Shown: positions 1-7,982, numbered from the stretch's first letter. The stretch is 26,534 bases of DNA from Acinetobacter marinus (GCF_900096915.1 NZ_FMYK01000013.1:1-26534); one strand, 5' to 3'. Notes: generated by a model not told the origin, from the letters alone. Made by a program: numbers and translations.

Positions 1-70
1 TCAGGGTGAAGTGTGTCTAATCAACAGGGTTTTCGGTCTCTAAGTACTTTTTAAAGGGAACATCATCGAC

Positions 71-481
71 TCAAATCTCTATTTGCAACAGTGCCAGATT
101 TTTTAAAACTCCACATTGGTCAATTGTACATAAGCCATCACAAGTACCTCTTAAATCAGATAATTGTTCAATAAGCTTTTGTTGCTTGATTATATTTTCT
201 CTGATAGCACTGACATGTAAGTCAATTAATTCATTCACATCTGAACAATTTTTCTTGGGATTATCTTTATAGGTGAGTAATTGACGAATTTCATTCAAAC
301 TCATATTTAAAGTTCGGCAATTCAAAATAAACTTAATTCGCTCAACATAGCCTATATCGTAAAGGCGGTAATTTCCTTCCGTTCTTTCGGGTTTCGGAAT
401 TAAACCTTCCTTTTCATAAAACCTAATTGTTAATACTGAACATGAGGTTTTTTTAGAGAGTTCACCAATTTTTAAATGCAT
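71..481 (-). CDS. cadR: MerR-family metal regulator, CadR/PbrR type
   Basis: This is a 136-aa MerR-family activator/repressor, probably sensing Cd(II)/Pb(II)-type divalent ions and controlling the divergent efflux gene. The N-terminal winged helix-turn-helix (residues 1-40, with IGELSKKT and TIRFYEKEGLI) is followed by a long dimerisation helix (about 80-112). The cysteine pattern fits CadR/PbrR: Cys14 in the HTH, Cys79 before the long helix, and Cys114 and Cys123 in the C-terminal loop. I start it at the ATG ending at 481 (MHLKIGELS), the normal start for this family. The longer frame to 541 adds 20 residues that run through the operator and promoter. The exact metal is inferred from the Cys pattern only; Zn or Hg sensing is less likely. 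Confidence 0.85.
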   Translation of the reverse strand: MHLKIGELSKKTSCSVLTIRFYEKEGLIPKPERTEGNYRLYDIGYVERIKFILNCRTLNMSLNEIRQLLTYKDNPKKNCSDVNELIDLHVSAIRENIIKQQKLIEQLSDLRGTCDGLCTIDQCGVLKNLALLQIEI

Positions 482-504
482 TGAGTTGGTATTTCCAAAA
501 AATC

Positions 505-535
505 TTGACTCTATAGTAACTATAGGGATTCTAAT
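505..535 (+). promoter_or_regulatory. MerR-type promoter and operator of the efflux gene
   Basis: A -35 hexamer TTGACT (505-510) and a -10-like TCTAAT (530-535) are separated by 19 bp, the over-long spacing of MerR-activated promoters. The spacer holds a dyad, CTATAGT (511-517) and ACTATAG (519-525), around one base. It lies between the regulator start and the divergent transporter, so binding here should control both. Confidence 0.8.
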
Positions 536-571
536 ATTCAAAGTTTATAAATTTTTTTAATGGGTATAACT

Positions 572-1852
572 ATGAGTGGCTGTGGATGTAGTAAAGAAAC
601 ACCATGCGAAGATAAGAAATCTCAACAAGAAAATCATCCATCAATTGCAGAAGCAAGCAATTCAAAGAATTGTGATAATACGCCTAGCTGTTGTGGTGAA
701 GAGGAAGAAGAAAAATCTTCATCTCCTTGCTGTAACACTTCAAACAGTTGTGAAGATACCGCTCAATCCTGTTGTGGTTCTGATCCCAAAGAAAATTTAA
801 GCACTGAAAACGTTTTAAAAGATTCGCACTACATGAGTGAATACTTAGTTCCCAAAATGGATTGTTCTGCGGAAGAACAGATGGTTCGTATGGCGCTATC
901 TTCAATTGATGGTGTTCAAAAACTCATCTTTGATTTACCTAACCGGTCTTTAAAGGTTCTACATAATCAAAAAAATGAAAATATAACCACCAAACTTGAA
1001 GCTTTGGGTTTTGGTGCAAAGCTTGTGAAGACTGAAACTTATATAAGCAATCAACAGGCTAAGCAAACAAGTACCTACACCATTCCTAAAATGGATTGCT
1101 CTGCTGAAGAGCAAATGGTCCGTATGGCTCTTGCAGATATTGAAGCAGTTAAAGGTCTTACTTTTGATCTTCCCAATCGAAAACTGAAAGTCTTCCATAA
1201 TGAAGGGATTCAGCAAATTACGGCTAAACTCGAAGGACTGGGTTTTGGGGCGAAACTTGATGAAACACAGCTTTCTTCAGGCGATATACCTAATGAACCT
1301 GATCCTGTGAGACAAGCTAAAGTACTTAAACTGTTATTAGGTATTAATGCTCTACTTTTCTTTATAGAATTCATCAGCGGTATTATTGCTGCGTCTACAG
1401 GATTGATTGCTGATTCTCTAGATATGTTTGCCGATGCAGCCGTTTATGGTATTGCGCTATATGCCGTCGGAAAAGCTGCGAAATATCAAATAAAAGCAGC
1501 CCATTTCGCAGGTTGGATTCAGTTATTACTTGCTGTTATCGTGATTGTTGATGTCATTAGACGATTCATGTTTGGAAGCGAGCCAGAATCAACGCTCATG
1601 ATTGTTATTGGCCTGCTCGCACTTATAGCTAACGTGACATGCTTATATCTTATTTCTGGTCATCGAGAAGATGGCGCACATATGAAAGCCAGTTGGATTT
1701 TCTCGGCGAATGACGTTGTCGTAAATATGGGCGTTATATTTGCCGGTGTACTCGTGGCGTGGACGGGATCAGCTTACCCAGACTTAATCATTGGCATCCT
1801 GGTTTCTTTATTCGTGCTTAATGGTGCTCGAAAGATTTTGGCTTTGAAGTAA
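572..1852 (+). CDS. CDF-type heavy-metal efflux transporter with Cys-rich N-terminus and two HMA-like domains
   Basis: This 426-aa inner-membrane cation efflux protein probably exports Cd/Zn/Pb-type ions under control of the divergent MerR regulator. From the N-terminus it has a soluble Cys-rich segment (residues 1-70: CGC, then SCC, PCC and SCC clusters, possible metal chelators). Next are two tandem HMA-like modules (about 90-152 and 168-230), each starting PKMDCSAEEQMVRMAL and ending LGFGAKL. Six predicted membrane helices (about 252-418) follow. Helix 2 has DMFAD, fitting the metal-site (H/D)xxxD. Helix 5 has FSAND where HxxxD is usual, so His is replaced by Phe. The protein ends just after helix 6, lacking the usual cytoplasmic C-terminal domain of CDF proteins. 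I start at 572 (MSGCGC); an in-frame ATG at 560 has no visible ribosome site. Confidence 0.8.
   Translation: MSGCGCSKETPCEDKKSQQENHPSIAEASNSKNCDNTPSCCGEEEEEKSSSPCCNTSNSCEDTAQSCCGSDPKENLSTENVLKDSHYMSEYLVPKMDCSAEEQMVRMALSSIDGVQKLIFDLPNRSLKVLHNQKNENITTKLEALGFGAKLVKTETYISNQQAKQTSTYTIPKMDCSAEEQMVRMALADIEAVKGLTFDLPNRKLKVFHNEGIQQITAKLEGLGFGAKLDETQLSSGDIPNEPDPVRQAKVLKLLLGINALLFFIEFISGIIAASTGLIADSLDMFADAAVYGIALYAVGKAAKYQIKAAHFAGWIQLLLAVIVIVDVIRRFMFGSEPESTLMIVIGLLALIANVTCLYLISGHREDGAHMKASWIFSANDVVVNMGVIFAGVLVAWTGSAYPDLIIGILVSLFVLNGARKILALK
839..1261 (+). repeat. Internal tandem duplication of an HMA-like module
   Basis: Two units of about 63 codons (about 839-1027 and 1073-1261) within the transporter gene encode near-identical modules. 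Both contain MDCSAEEQMVRMAL, then FDLPNR, then LGFGAKL. Similarity is visible in DNA and protein, so this is an in-gene duplication. The CxAEE motif replaces the CxxC of classical HMA domains. Confidence 0.85.
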
Positions 1853-1856
1853 GAGT

Positions 1857-1896
1857 TGAATAGCCACCAAAATTCTAGACACACAAAACCATCTTT
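1857..1896 (-). mobile_element. 40-bp end remnant of an IS3-family element (3' tail of orfB)
   Basis: Starting 4 bp after the transporter stop, this stretch is nearly identical to 26440-26479, where the same sequence forms the end of a larger IS3-family element. On the minus strand it reads as the last codons of orfB (KMVLCV then TAG) followed by the terminal inverted repeat. It is cut off at 1896 by the left end of IS-A. Confidence 0.75.
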
Positions 1897-1957
1897 TGGA
1901 CTGCCACCACTCTCCTAGACAAATATGGTCTATTCTTTTTGCATAGGAGAAAACATT

Positions 1958-2242
1958 ATGAGTGGACAACGTTATACCCCAGAATTTAAAGATGAAGCTG
2001 TAAAATTGATTACTGAACGAGGATATTCTGTCAGTGATGTGGCAGAACGTTTAGGTGTATCACAGCACAGTATTTATAAATGGCTTAAAGCTGTACATCC
2101 ATTACACAACAATCATGATGAACATGAACTGCTTGAAGCAAAGAAAGAAATCCTACGCCTTAAAAGTCAGCTTAAACAGACAGAAGAGGAACGAGATATC
2201 TTAAAAAAGGCCGCAAGGTACTTTGCAAGCCAGCCCGAGTGA
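1958..2242 (+). CDS. IS-A transposase OrfA (HTH protein)
   Basis: A 94-aa IS3-family OrfA that binds the IS ends and, by -1 frameshifting, forms the N-terminus of the OrfAB transposase. The helix-turn-helix is visible at about residues 16-40 (VSDVAERLGVSQHSIYKWL). A leucine-rich coiled coil follows (ELLEAKKEILRLKSQLKQT), then ERDILKKAARYFA. I chose the ATG at 1958 because AGGAG lies about 9 bases upstream; an upstream start at 1925 would include part of the leader. The stop overlaps the orfB start. Confidence 0.85.
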   Translation: MSGQRYTPEFKDEAVKLITERGYSVSDVAERLGVSQHSIYKWLKAVHPLHNNHDEHELLEAKKEILRLKSQLKQTEEERDILKKAARYFASQPE

Positions 2243-3125
2243 AGTATCAATTCATCCTTGAATACAGCCATCAATTTAAGATTAAAACGATGTGTCGGGT
2301 ATTAAAGATCGCTCGCGCTGGTTATTACGCTTGGCTACATGAACCTGAATCAAGCAGAACCATTGAAGACAAGCGTTTATTACAGCTCATTCGTTCTTCT
2401 TATGATGCCAGCTATGGTATCTATGGTTACAGACGCATTACTTTAGACCTTAAAGAATTAGGTGAGGGTTGTGGACCTAATCGTGTACTAAAGATCATGA
2501 AAAACAATGGTATTACAGCTGTACGGGGGTATAAGAAACATAAAAGCTATGGTCAAGGCCGTCCTCAGATTGTGCCACCCAACCATTTAAATCGAGAGTT
2601 TGTTGTAAATACACCTGATACCTTACGAAACAGTGTTTCTCAGGTGACTGATATTACTTATATTCGCACATGGCAAGGCTGGTTATATCTGGCTGTGGTT
2701 CTTGATTTATATTCAAGGAAAGTGATCGGTTGGTCAATGAAATCTACGCTTGCCAAAGATATCGTACTTGATGCTCTACTCATGGCAGTATGGCGACGCA
2801 GACCTAATGAACCTGTGATCATACACTCAGACCAAGGCTCACAATACAGTAGCGGAGACTGGCAAAAATTCTGTCAGAAGCATAACTTAATACCTAGCAT
2901 GAGCCGCAGAGGCCTTGCGCAGTATACTGCTCATGGGATAATGCCGTTGCAGAATCCTTTTTTAGTAGCTTAAAGAAGGAAAGAATTAAAAAGAGAATTT
3001 ATAAAACACGCGAAATGGCGCGTGCGGATGTGTTTGATTACATCGAGATGTTTTACAATCGAATCAGGCGCCATTCGCATCTTGATGGGATGAGTCCAGA
3101 AGCATTCGAGGCAGCTTCAAAATGA
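2239..3125 (+). pseudogene. IS-A transposase OrfB, frameshifted DDE integrase
   Basis: The catalytic subunit of an IS3-family transposase, starting at GTG 2239 and overlapping orfA. The first two acidic residues of the DDE triad are present (QVTDITYI and IIHSDQGSQY). After MSRRG, where the family has N-C-Y/W-D-N-A, the frame is disturbed by a 23-bp stretch (2914-2936) containing the palindrome GCAGTATACTGC. The frame then stops at 2973. The missing C-terminus (DNAVAESFFSSLKKE with the catalytic Glu, through to EAFEAASK) is intact in another frame and stops at 3123-3125. The element should therefore not transpose by itself. Confidence 0.85.
2913..2936 (+). repeat. Imperfect dyad inside IS-A orfB, shared with IS-B
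   Basis: CCTTGCGCAG (2913-2922), a 4-bp centre TATA, then CTGCTCAT (2927-2934). The inner 12 bp GCAGTATACTGC (2919-2930) is a perfect palindrome. The same arms in the same orientation occur at 9362-9384 inside IS-B with a 5-bp centre. Judged by the family protein consensus, it stands where 9 bp (N-C-Y codons) would be expected and causes the orfB frameshift. Confidence 0.75.
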
Positions 3126-3209
3126 GGCTACTTCAATGTCTAGGATACTGGGAGCAGTCCAACGTATTGAAAAGAGTCTATTTTAAAATCCTCTAATGAG
3201 ATAGATAGC

Positions 3210-4301
3210 TCATTTTTCTAAATAATTTTTAGTATCAATTTCGTGTAGATAAGCAACGATTTCCTCCACTGTGGTTCTCGCTGTTCTAGAAACTCCAATT
3301 ATCGTAGCTGAAGCCATCCCAGTCCATTCCCCATAGCCTACCAACCACAAGTTCGGCATCTTGACCGATCTTCCGTCCTTAACCTCTATCAGGTTGTCTG
3401 GCTCTATCACCCCCAGAGTCCTCAAGTGATCCAAAGAAGCTTTAAACCCTGTACACCAGATCACCGCATCGACTTGCTCTTTTGAGCCATCAGGCCAAAT
3501 GATAGAGTCTGTGGTAAATGATTTAAAAGGTGGACGACTATGCAAAACCCCTCTCTGCCTTGCCTCCTTAACACTATCAATCATCACAATATCACCAAGC
3601 CCCCCAACAGGCTGATCAATGACTTTACCCTCTTGCTGTGCTTTTAAGCGTTCCGTCGCTCTTAAAAACAGTACACGACCGTCCACATCATCGGATAAAA
3701 ATTGAGGTGGAGTTTTCGTGACCCAAATGGTTTCAGCAACTTGTGAAACCTCAGCGAGTATTTGAGCGCCTGAATTCCCACCACCCACAACGATGACTTT
3801 CTTACCTTTAAATGGGTCTGCATTCATGTAATGGGCTGAATGTAACTGTGTACCTTGAAAGTTTTCTTGTCCCGGATAATCAGGAATAAACGGCTGGCTC
3901 CATGTCCCGGTTGCACTAACCACGGCCTTGGCTCACCAAAACTTTTCTCCAGCATATACGTCTAAATACTTTCCATTCGATTCCACACGATCGACATGTA
4001 CTGGACGAACAATCGGAAATTGATATCTCTGTTCATAAGCCGATAAATACTGAATCACCTCATTTCGTGTTGGATAGGTCTGTTCAGTGATGGGCATCAT
4101 CCAACCGGATAGAGAACTCCAGGTATTAGGAGAAAAAAGACGCAATGACTCCCAGGTATGCAGCCAGGCACCCCCTGCTTGATTTTGCTCATCCAATATA
4201 ATGAATGGGATTTTCTTGCGTTTTAAAAAATAAGCAGTAGATAAAGCAGCCTGTCCACCACCTATAATGATGACATCTGTTTCCGTCTGTTTCTGGTTCA
4301 A
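3210..4301 (-). pseudogene. ArsO-like FAD/NAD(P)-binding monooxygenase, broken by in-frame TGA
   Basis: A flavin-dependent monooxygenase of the kind often found at the end of ars operons. The N-terminal part has the FAD dinucleotide fold (VIIIGGGQAALSTAYFLKR). The second part has ATGTWSQPF and the NAD(P)-binding VIVVGGGNSGAQILAEV. Both parts are in one frame, separated only by a TGA (3933-3935, plus-strand TCA) right after GEKFW, most simply a Trp TGG to TGA change. Restored, it would be about 363 aa, a normal length. The start is TTG at 4299-4301 behind a purine-rich AAAAGG. A terminator-like hairpin separates it from trxB, so its expression may be separate or by readthrough. The second half could restart at 3923, but without its FAD half it should be inactive. 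Confidence 0.8.
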
Positions 4302-4344
4302 CGCCTTTTCCCCTTTTGTTTTTTATATCTGATTTCTTTAGTGC

Positions 4345-4373
4345 AAAAACCCAATCATGAAGACTGGGTTTTT
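4345..4373 (-). terminator. Intrinsic terminator after trxB
   Basis: AAAAACCCA (4345-4353) and TGGGTTTTT (4365-4373) form a stem of at least 9 bp with an 11-nt loop. The T run lies within the 3' arm in the direction of ars transcription. It lies between trxB and the ArsO-like pseudogene, and should end most of the ars transcript. Confidence 0.7.
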
Positions 4374-4410
4374 ACATTTATTCACTTTTTCAATTATGAC
4401 AACCTACTCA

Positions 4411-5364
4411 TCAATTCAGATTATCAAGATATTTTTCAGCATCAAGTGCAGCCATACAGCCTGAACCTGCCGAAGTAATCGCTTGACGGTAAACGCTGTC
4501 AGCAATATCACCCGCAGCAAATACACCCGGAACAGATGCAGCAGTCGCATTACCTGCCGTACCGCTTTGAACCTGAATATAACCATCACGAAGGTTCAAC
4601 TGACCTTCAAACATGCCGCTATTCGGTTTATGACCAATGGCAACAAATAAGCCAGTAACTTCTACATCTTGTTTAGAGCCATCTTGGGTAGATTGCAGGC
4701 GAACTGCAGTTACACCTGACGTTCTGTCACCAAGAACTTCGTCCACTTGATGATTCCAAGTGATGCTGATTTTACCTTCTTTCTCTTTCTCGAACAGATG
4801 ATCTTGAAGAATTTTTTCTGCACGTAAAGAGTCACGACGGTGAACTAGAGTCACGTGTGAAGCAATGTTGGATAGATAAAGGGCTTCTTCAACAGCAGTG
4901 TTGCCACCACCCACAACCATAACTTTTTGGTTTTTGTAGAAGAAACCATCACAGGTTGCACAAGCACTTACACCTTGACCCATAAATGCAGCTTCAGAGT
5001 CAAGGCCTAAATATTGCGCTGTAGCACCCGTTGCAATAATCAGGGCATCACAAGTGAACTCTTCCATATCACCTTTCAGAACGAATGGACGAACGCTTAA
5101 ATCAACTTCGTTGATATGGTCATAGACAATGTTAGTACCAAAGCGTTCAGCATGCGCTTGCATACGTTCCATGAGTGCAGGACCAGTTAGACCTTCAGGG
5201 TCACCCGGCCAATTGTCGACTTCGGTTGTTGTGGTCAACTGACCACCTAGCTGTAAACCGGCAATCAGCGTTGGCTTTAAGTTGGCACGTGCAGCATATA
5301 CAGCTGCGCTATAACCCGCAGGGCCTGAACCTAGAATAATTAATTTAGAATGTCTCTTTTGCAT
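4411..5364 (-). CDS. trxB: Thioredoxin-disulfide reductase in the ars operon
   Basis: A 317-aa cytosolic flavoprotein that reduces thioredoxin with NADPH. In this operon it probably regenerates the thioredoxin needed by the phosphatase-type arsenate reductase encoded upstream. The FAD-binding motif GSGPAG is at residues 12-17, the redox-active CATC at 135-138, and the NADPH-binding VVGGGNTAVEEALYL near 150-164. The C-terminal FAD motif FAAGDIADSVYRQAITSAGSGCMAA is in two pieces around GDIAD. A ribosome site AGGTGA precedes the ATG, 17 bp after the arsH stop. The length matches the family, and nothing suggests damage. Whether it is the only trxB of the cell cannot be told from this window. Confidence 0.93.
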   Translation of the reverse strand: MQKRHSKLIILGSGPAGYSAAVYAARANLKPTLIAGLQLGGQLTTTTEVDNWPGDPEGLTGPALMERMQAHAERFGTNIVYDHINEVDLSVRPFVLKGDMEEFTCDALIIATGATAQYLGLDSEAAFMGQGVSACATCDGFFYKNQKVMVVGGGNTAVEEALYLSNIASHVTLVHRRDSLRAEKILQDHLFEKEKEGKISITWNHQVDEVLGDRTSGVTAVRLQSTQDGSKQDVEVTGLFVAIGHKPNSGMFEGQLNLRDGYIQVQSGTAGNATAASVPGVFAAGDIADSVYRQAITSAGSGCMAALDAEKYLDNLN

Positions 5365-5381
5365 TTAATATCACCTAGCGT

Positions 5382-6086
5382 TTACAAACTACGCTGATTC
5401 ACACGTTTAGATAATTCTTCAGCCGATTCCTTACGTTCAGAATAACGATCTGTCAGGTATTTGCTTTGACCACGGGTCAGTAGGGTGAACTTAAATAACT
5501 CTTCCATCACATCCACAATCCGGTCATAGAAAGCTGAAGGTTTCATTCGTCCATCTTCTTCGAATTCCAAGAATGCTTTTGGAACTGAGGACTGATTTGG
5601 AATGGTGATCATCCGCATCCAACGACCCAAAATACGCATCTGGTTCAGGCTGTTAAATGACTGTGATCCGCCACTGACTTGCATCAAGGCAAGAGTTTTA
5701 CCTTGGGTGGCACGGATTGCACCCCCTGCCAGTGGAATCCAGTCTATTTGTGATTTAAAAATTGAACTCATAGAACCATGGCGTTCAGGTGAACACCAGA
5801 CCATGCCTTCTGACCATGCTAAAAGTTCATGCAACTCTTTTACTTTTGGATGCTCAGTATCCGCATCTTCAGGTAAAGGAAGCCCTTTAGGATGAAAGAT
5901 TTTTACTTCCGCCCCAAAATGCTCCAGGATTCGACCGGCTTCAAGAACGGCAAGGCGACTGTAAGAGCGTTCTCGATTCGAGCCGTAAAGGAGCAAAATG
6001 CGAGGGGGATGAGCAAGTTCTTTTGCCTGAACTTTTTCAAAAGTCGGTTGCTCAAGAAGATTAAGATCTACGTTTGGGAGATTCAT
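5382..6086 (-). CDS. arsH: ArsH, NADPH-dependent FMN reductase of organoarsenical resistance
   Basis: A 234-aa flavodoxin-fold protein. ArsH proteins use NADPH and FMN and oxidise trivalent organoarsenicals; some also act as quinone or azo reductases. The FMN phosphate-binding loop LLYGSNRERSYSRL is at about residues 33-45, and a second flavin-site segment, SPERHGSMSSIFKSQIDW, lies near 98-116. Length and position (between acr3 and trxB) are typical. The ATG at 6084-6086 follows AGAGG by a short spacer, 4 bp after the acr3 stop, which suggests translational coupling. The specific substrate is known from the family, not shown here. Confidence 0.93.
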   Translation of the reverse strand: MNLPNVDLNLLEQPTFEKVQAKELAHPPRILLLYGSNRERSYSRLAVLEAGRILEHFGAEVKIFHPKGLPLPEDADTEHPKVKELHELLAWSEGMVWCSPERHGSMSSIFKSQIDWIPLAGGAIRATQGKTLALMQVSGGSQSFNSLNQMRILGRWMRMITIPNQSSVPKAFLEFEEDGRMKPSAFYDRIVDVMEELFKFTLLTRGQSKYLTDRYSERKESAEELSKRVNQRSL

Positions 6087-6090
6087 AGAA

Positions 6091-7131
6091 TTAGGCCTCT
6101 TTAAAAACTTTTTTTCTCAGCCAGAGCGAAACACTCACCAAGGCAATCAACACCGGGACTTCGACCAATGGACCAATAATCGTGGTAAAAGCAACAGGTG
6201 AAGCGATACCAAAAGTGGCAATTGCGACTGCCAGTGATAATTCAAAATTATTCCCGGCTGCAGTAAATGCGATTGCTGTGGTCTTAGGATAGTCATTGCC
6301 CATCCATTTACTCATGAAGAAGCTGATAAAGAACATCAAAACGAAGTAAATGGTTAAAGGAACCGCGATTCGTAAAACTTCCAGTGGAAGACTCACGACA
6401 TCACCACCTTTTAGGCTAAACATGGCCAGAATCGTGAACAGTAAAGCCATTAAACTCAGCGGGCTGATTTTCGGAATAAACTTAGTTTCATACCACTCTA
6501 CCCCTTTTTGTTTCACCAGAATCCAACGCGTTAAGAAACCCAACAGAAATGGAATACCAAGATAAACCAGAACAGCATGGGTGATGGTCCAGAAATCAAC
6601 ATTAATGACCTGTGAAGCAACACCGAAATAAGGTGGCAGGAAGGTCAGGAATAACCAGGCATAGGTACTGAAGAATAAAATCTGGAAGATACTGTTAAAG
6701 GCAACTAAGGCTGCAACATATTGATTATCACCACAAGCTAGGCCATTCCAAACCAATACCATGGCAATACATCGAGCTAGACCAATTAGGATGACACCAG
6801 TCATATATTCGGGATAGCTATGTAAAAATATAATAGCCAGAGCAAACATCAGTACTGGGGCAATTAGCCAGTTTTGTATTAAAGATAAAGTTAGTGTTTT
6901 TTTATCTTTAAATACTTGTGGCAACGTCGCATAGTTGACTTTTGCCAGGGGGGGATACATCATCAGAATAAGACCAACTGCAATTGGAATATTCACAGAG
7001 TTGATACTTAATTGATCGAGTGCGACAGAAGCTTGCGGAAAGAAGTTTCCGATTGCAATACCTAGAGCCATGGCAATAAAAATCCATAGCGTCAGGTTAC
7101 GATCTAAAAAGGATAAGCGTTTTTCAGACAT
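6091..7131 (-). CDS. acr3: Acr3-family arsenite efflux permease
   Basis: A 346-aa inner-membrane protein with about ten hydrophobic helices that extrudes As(III) using the proton-motive force. The Acr3 signature RCIAMVLVWNGLACGDNQY carries the essential cysteine (Cys121). The conserved glutamate in GPLVEVPVL is Glu324. It follows arsC by 5 bp and precedes arsH by 4 bp, so it is a central gene of the operon; arsenite made by the two reductases is its substrate. It is often annotated arsB, but it is the Acr3 type, not the unrelated ArsB type. The length is normal and no damage is visible. Confidence 0.93.
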   Translation of the reverse strand: MSEKRLSFLDRNLTLWIFIAMALGIAIGNFFPQASVALDQLSINSVNIPIAVGLILMMYPPLAKVNYATLPQVFKDKKTLTLSLIQNWLIAPVLMFALAIIFLHSYPEYMTGVILIGLARCIAMVLVWNGLACGDNQYVAALVAFNSIFQILFFSTYAWLFLTFLPPYFGVASQVINVDFWTITHAVLVYLGIPFLLGFLTRWILVKQKGVEWYETKFIPKISPLSLMALLFTILAMFSLKGGDVVSLPLEVLRIAVPLTIYFVLMFFISFFMSKWMGNDYPKTTAIAFTAAGNNFELSLAVAIATFGIASPVAFTTIIGPLVEVPVLIALVSVSLWLRKKVFKEA

Positions 7132-7136
7132 ATCTC

Positions 7137-7610
7137 TTACTCAACATTCGAAATTTTATTGATTTCAGCAATGAGTTCAGGACGAGAAAGTTTATTTACA
7201 TCTAGGGCAAATAAAGCATCTAAACGACGGTTGATATGTTCAACAGTGCTCATAAAGGCTTTCATTTTTTCTTCTTTATTCACGTCTAAGTGTGAAGGAT
7301 CAGCTAGGCCCCAATGTGCCTTGATTGCTCCACCCAAATAAAGTGGACAGGCTTCTTGAGCAGCAGAGTCACATACCGTGATCACAACATCAGGTTGGTA
7401 CTGTTCACAGTCATCAATCGTTTTACTCCATAAACCTTCAGTAGATAACCCTAAGTTTTCAAGGGTTTCTATGGTCAGCGGATGCACTTGTCCTGAAGGC
7501 TTACTCCCAGCGCTATATGCTTTCCAACCTTCCGGGGCACGGCTATTAAACAAAACTTCTGACAAAATGCTACGGCAGCTATTTCCGGTACATAAAAATA
7601 AAAATTTCAT
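7137..7610 (-). CDS. arsC: Thioredoxin-coupled arsenate reductase, low-molecular-weight phosphatase type
   Basis: A 157-aa cytosolic arsenate reductase of the low-molecular-weight tyrosine phosphatase fold, converting As(V) to As(III). The P-loop CTGNSCRS (Cys7 to Ser14) binds the oxyanion. Cys80 and Cys88 in VCDSAAQEACPL fit the Cys82/Cys89 relay of the Staphylococcus ArsC class, which uses thioredoxin and so suits the trxB in this operon. DPS (105-107) matches the general-acid loop. I start at ATG 7608-7610 (MKFLFLCTGN), the family start. A GTG at 7620-7622, overlapping the arsR stop, would add four residues. Confidence 0.9.
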   Translation of the reverse strand: MKFLFLCTGNSCRSILSEVLFNSRAPEGWKAYSAGSKPSGQVHPLTIETLENLGLSTEGLWSKTIDDCEQYQPDVVITVCDSAAQEACPLYLGGAIKAHWGLADPSHLDVNKEEKMKAFMSTVEHINRRLDALFALDVNKLSRPELIAEINKISNVE

Positions 7611-7614
7611 TGAA

Positions 7615-7938
7615 TTACTCACAATAACTATTTACAGAAAGGGGGTGTTGATCATCCAGCTTTGATTGAGATTGAACCGTCTTCAAAATATCTAAAATTT
7701 CATAACACCAGTTGGCCAATTTTGGATTGATACTGTAGTAAACCCATTGGCCTTGTCTGCGATCTTGAAGTAGCCCTGAAGCACGTAAAAGGGCTAAATG
7801 TCTTGAAATTTTAGGTTGACTGAGTTGTAGTTTTTCAGTCAAATCACATACACATAGTTCTTTATTTTCAGCGATTAATGTCACTATATTGAGACGTGTT
7901 TCATCTGATAAGCATTTAAAAAAATTAACTTGATCCAT
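7615..7938 (-). CDS. arsR: ArsR-family arsenite-responsive repressor
   Basis: A 107-aa winged-helix repressor of the SmtB/ArsR family that leaves its operator when As(III) binds. The metal-site motif ELCVCDL (Cys29 and Cys31) lies at the start of the DNA-recognition unit, as in classical ArsR, followed by LSQPKISRHLALLRASGLL and the wing RRQGQWVYYSI. I start at ATG 7936-7938 because AAGGAGAC lies just upstream; a start at 7968 would add ten unsupported residues. It is the second gene of the operon and probably controls its own promoter upstream of the first arsC. Confidence 0.92.
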   Translation of the reverse strand: MDQVNFFKCLSDETRLNIVTLIAENKELCVCDLTEKLQLSQPKISRHLALLRASGLLQDRRQGQWVYYSINPKLANWCYEILDILKTVQSQSKLDDQHPLSVNSYCE

Positions 7939-7956
7939 ATAAGTCTCCTTCACATT

Positions 7957-7979
7957 GTTCCCATCCAAGAGATGAGAAC
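7957..7979. promoter_or_regulatory. Inverted repeat just upstream of arsR
   Basis: GTTCCCATC (7957-7965) and GATGAGAAC (7971-7979) pair in 8 of 9 positions around a 5-bp centre. It lies 4 bp past the stop of the first arsC and 18 bp before the arsR ATG. No T run follows, so a terminator is unlikely. It may be a secondary operator or an mRNA hairpin limiting or processing the transcript. Confidence 0.4.
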
Positions 7980-7982
7980 GTG

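Larger units (their letters stand above)
1897..3161 (+). mobile_element. IS-A: IS3-family insertion sequence, 1265 bp
   Basis: The terminal inverted repeats are TGGACTGC-N2-CCA-N3-TCCTAGACA at the left end (1897-1921) and the same pattern inverted at the right end (up to 3161). The element encodes overlapping orfA and orfB with an A6G slippery site at 2203-2209, as usual for IS3 elements. No 3- or 4-bp target duplication is visible: TTT lies before the left end and ACG after the right. It lies inside the remnant of another IS end, and the other half of that IS is missing on the right, so a deletion or recombination followed insertion. The transposase is broken within orfB. Confidence 0.85.

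Noticed and set aside
1..70. A gene or IS end in the first 70 bases
   Set aside because: No frame, inverted repeat or recognisable motif is visible in so short a stretch.
576..1216. Open frames 576-800 (+), 684-905 (-) and 959-1216 (-) across the transporter gene
   Set aside because: They lie fully inside a clear transporter gene in other frames, have no ribosome site and show low-complexity translations.
3195..3215. Hairpin ATGAG/CTCAT at the end of the ArsO-like gene as a terminator
   Set aside because: A 5-bp stem with an 8-nt loop is too weak to support a terminator call.
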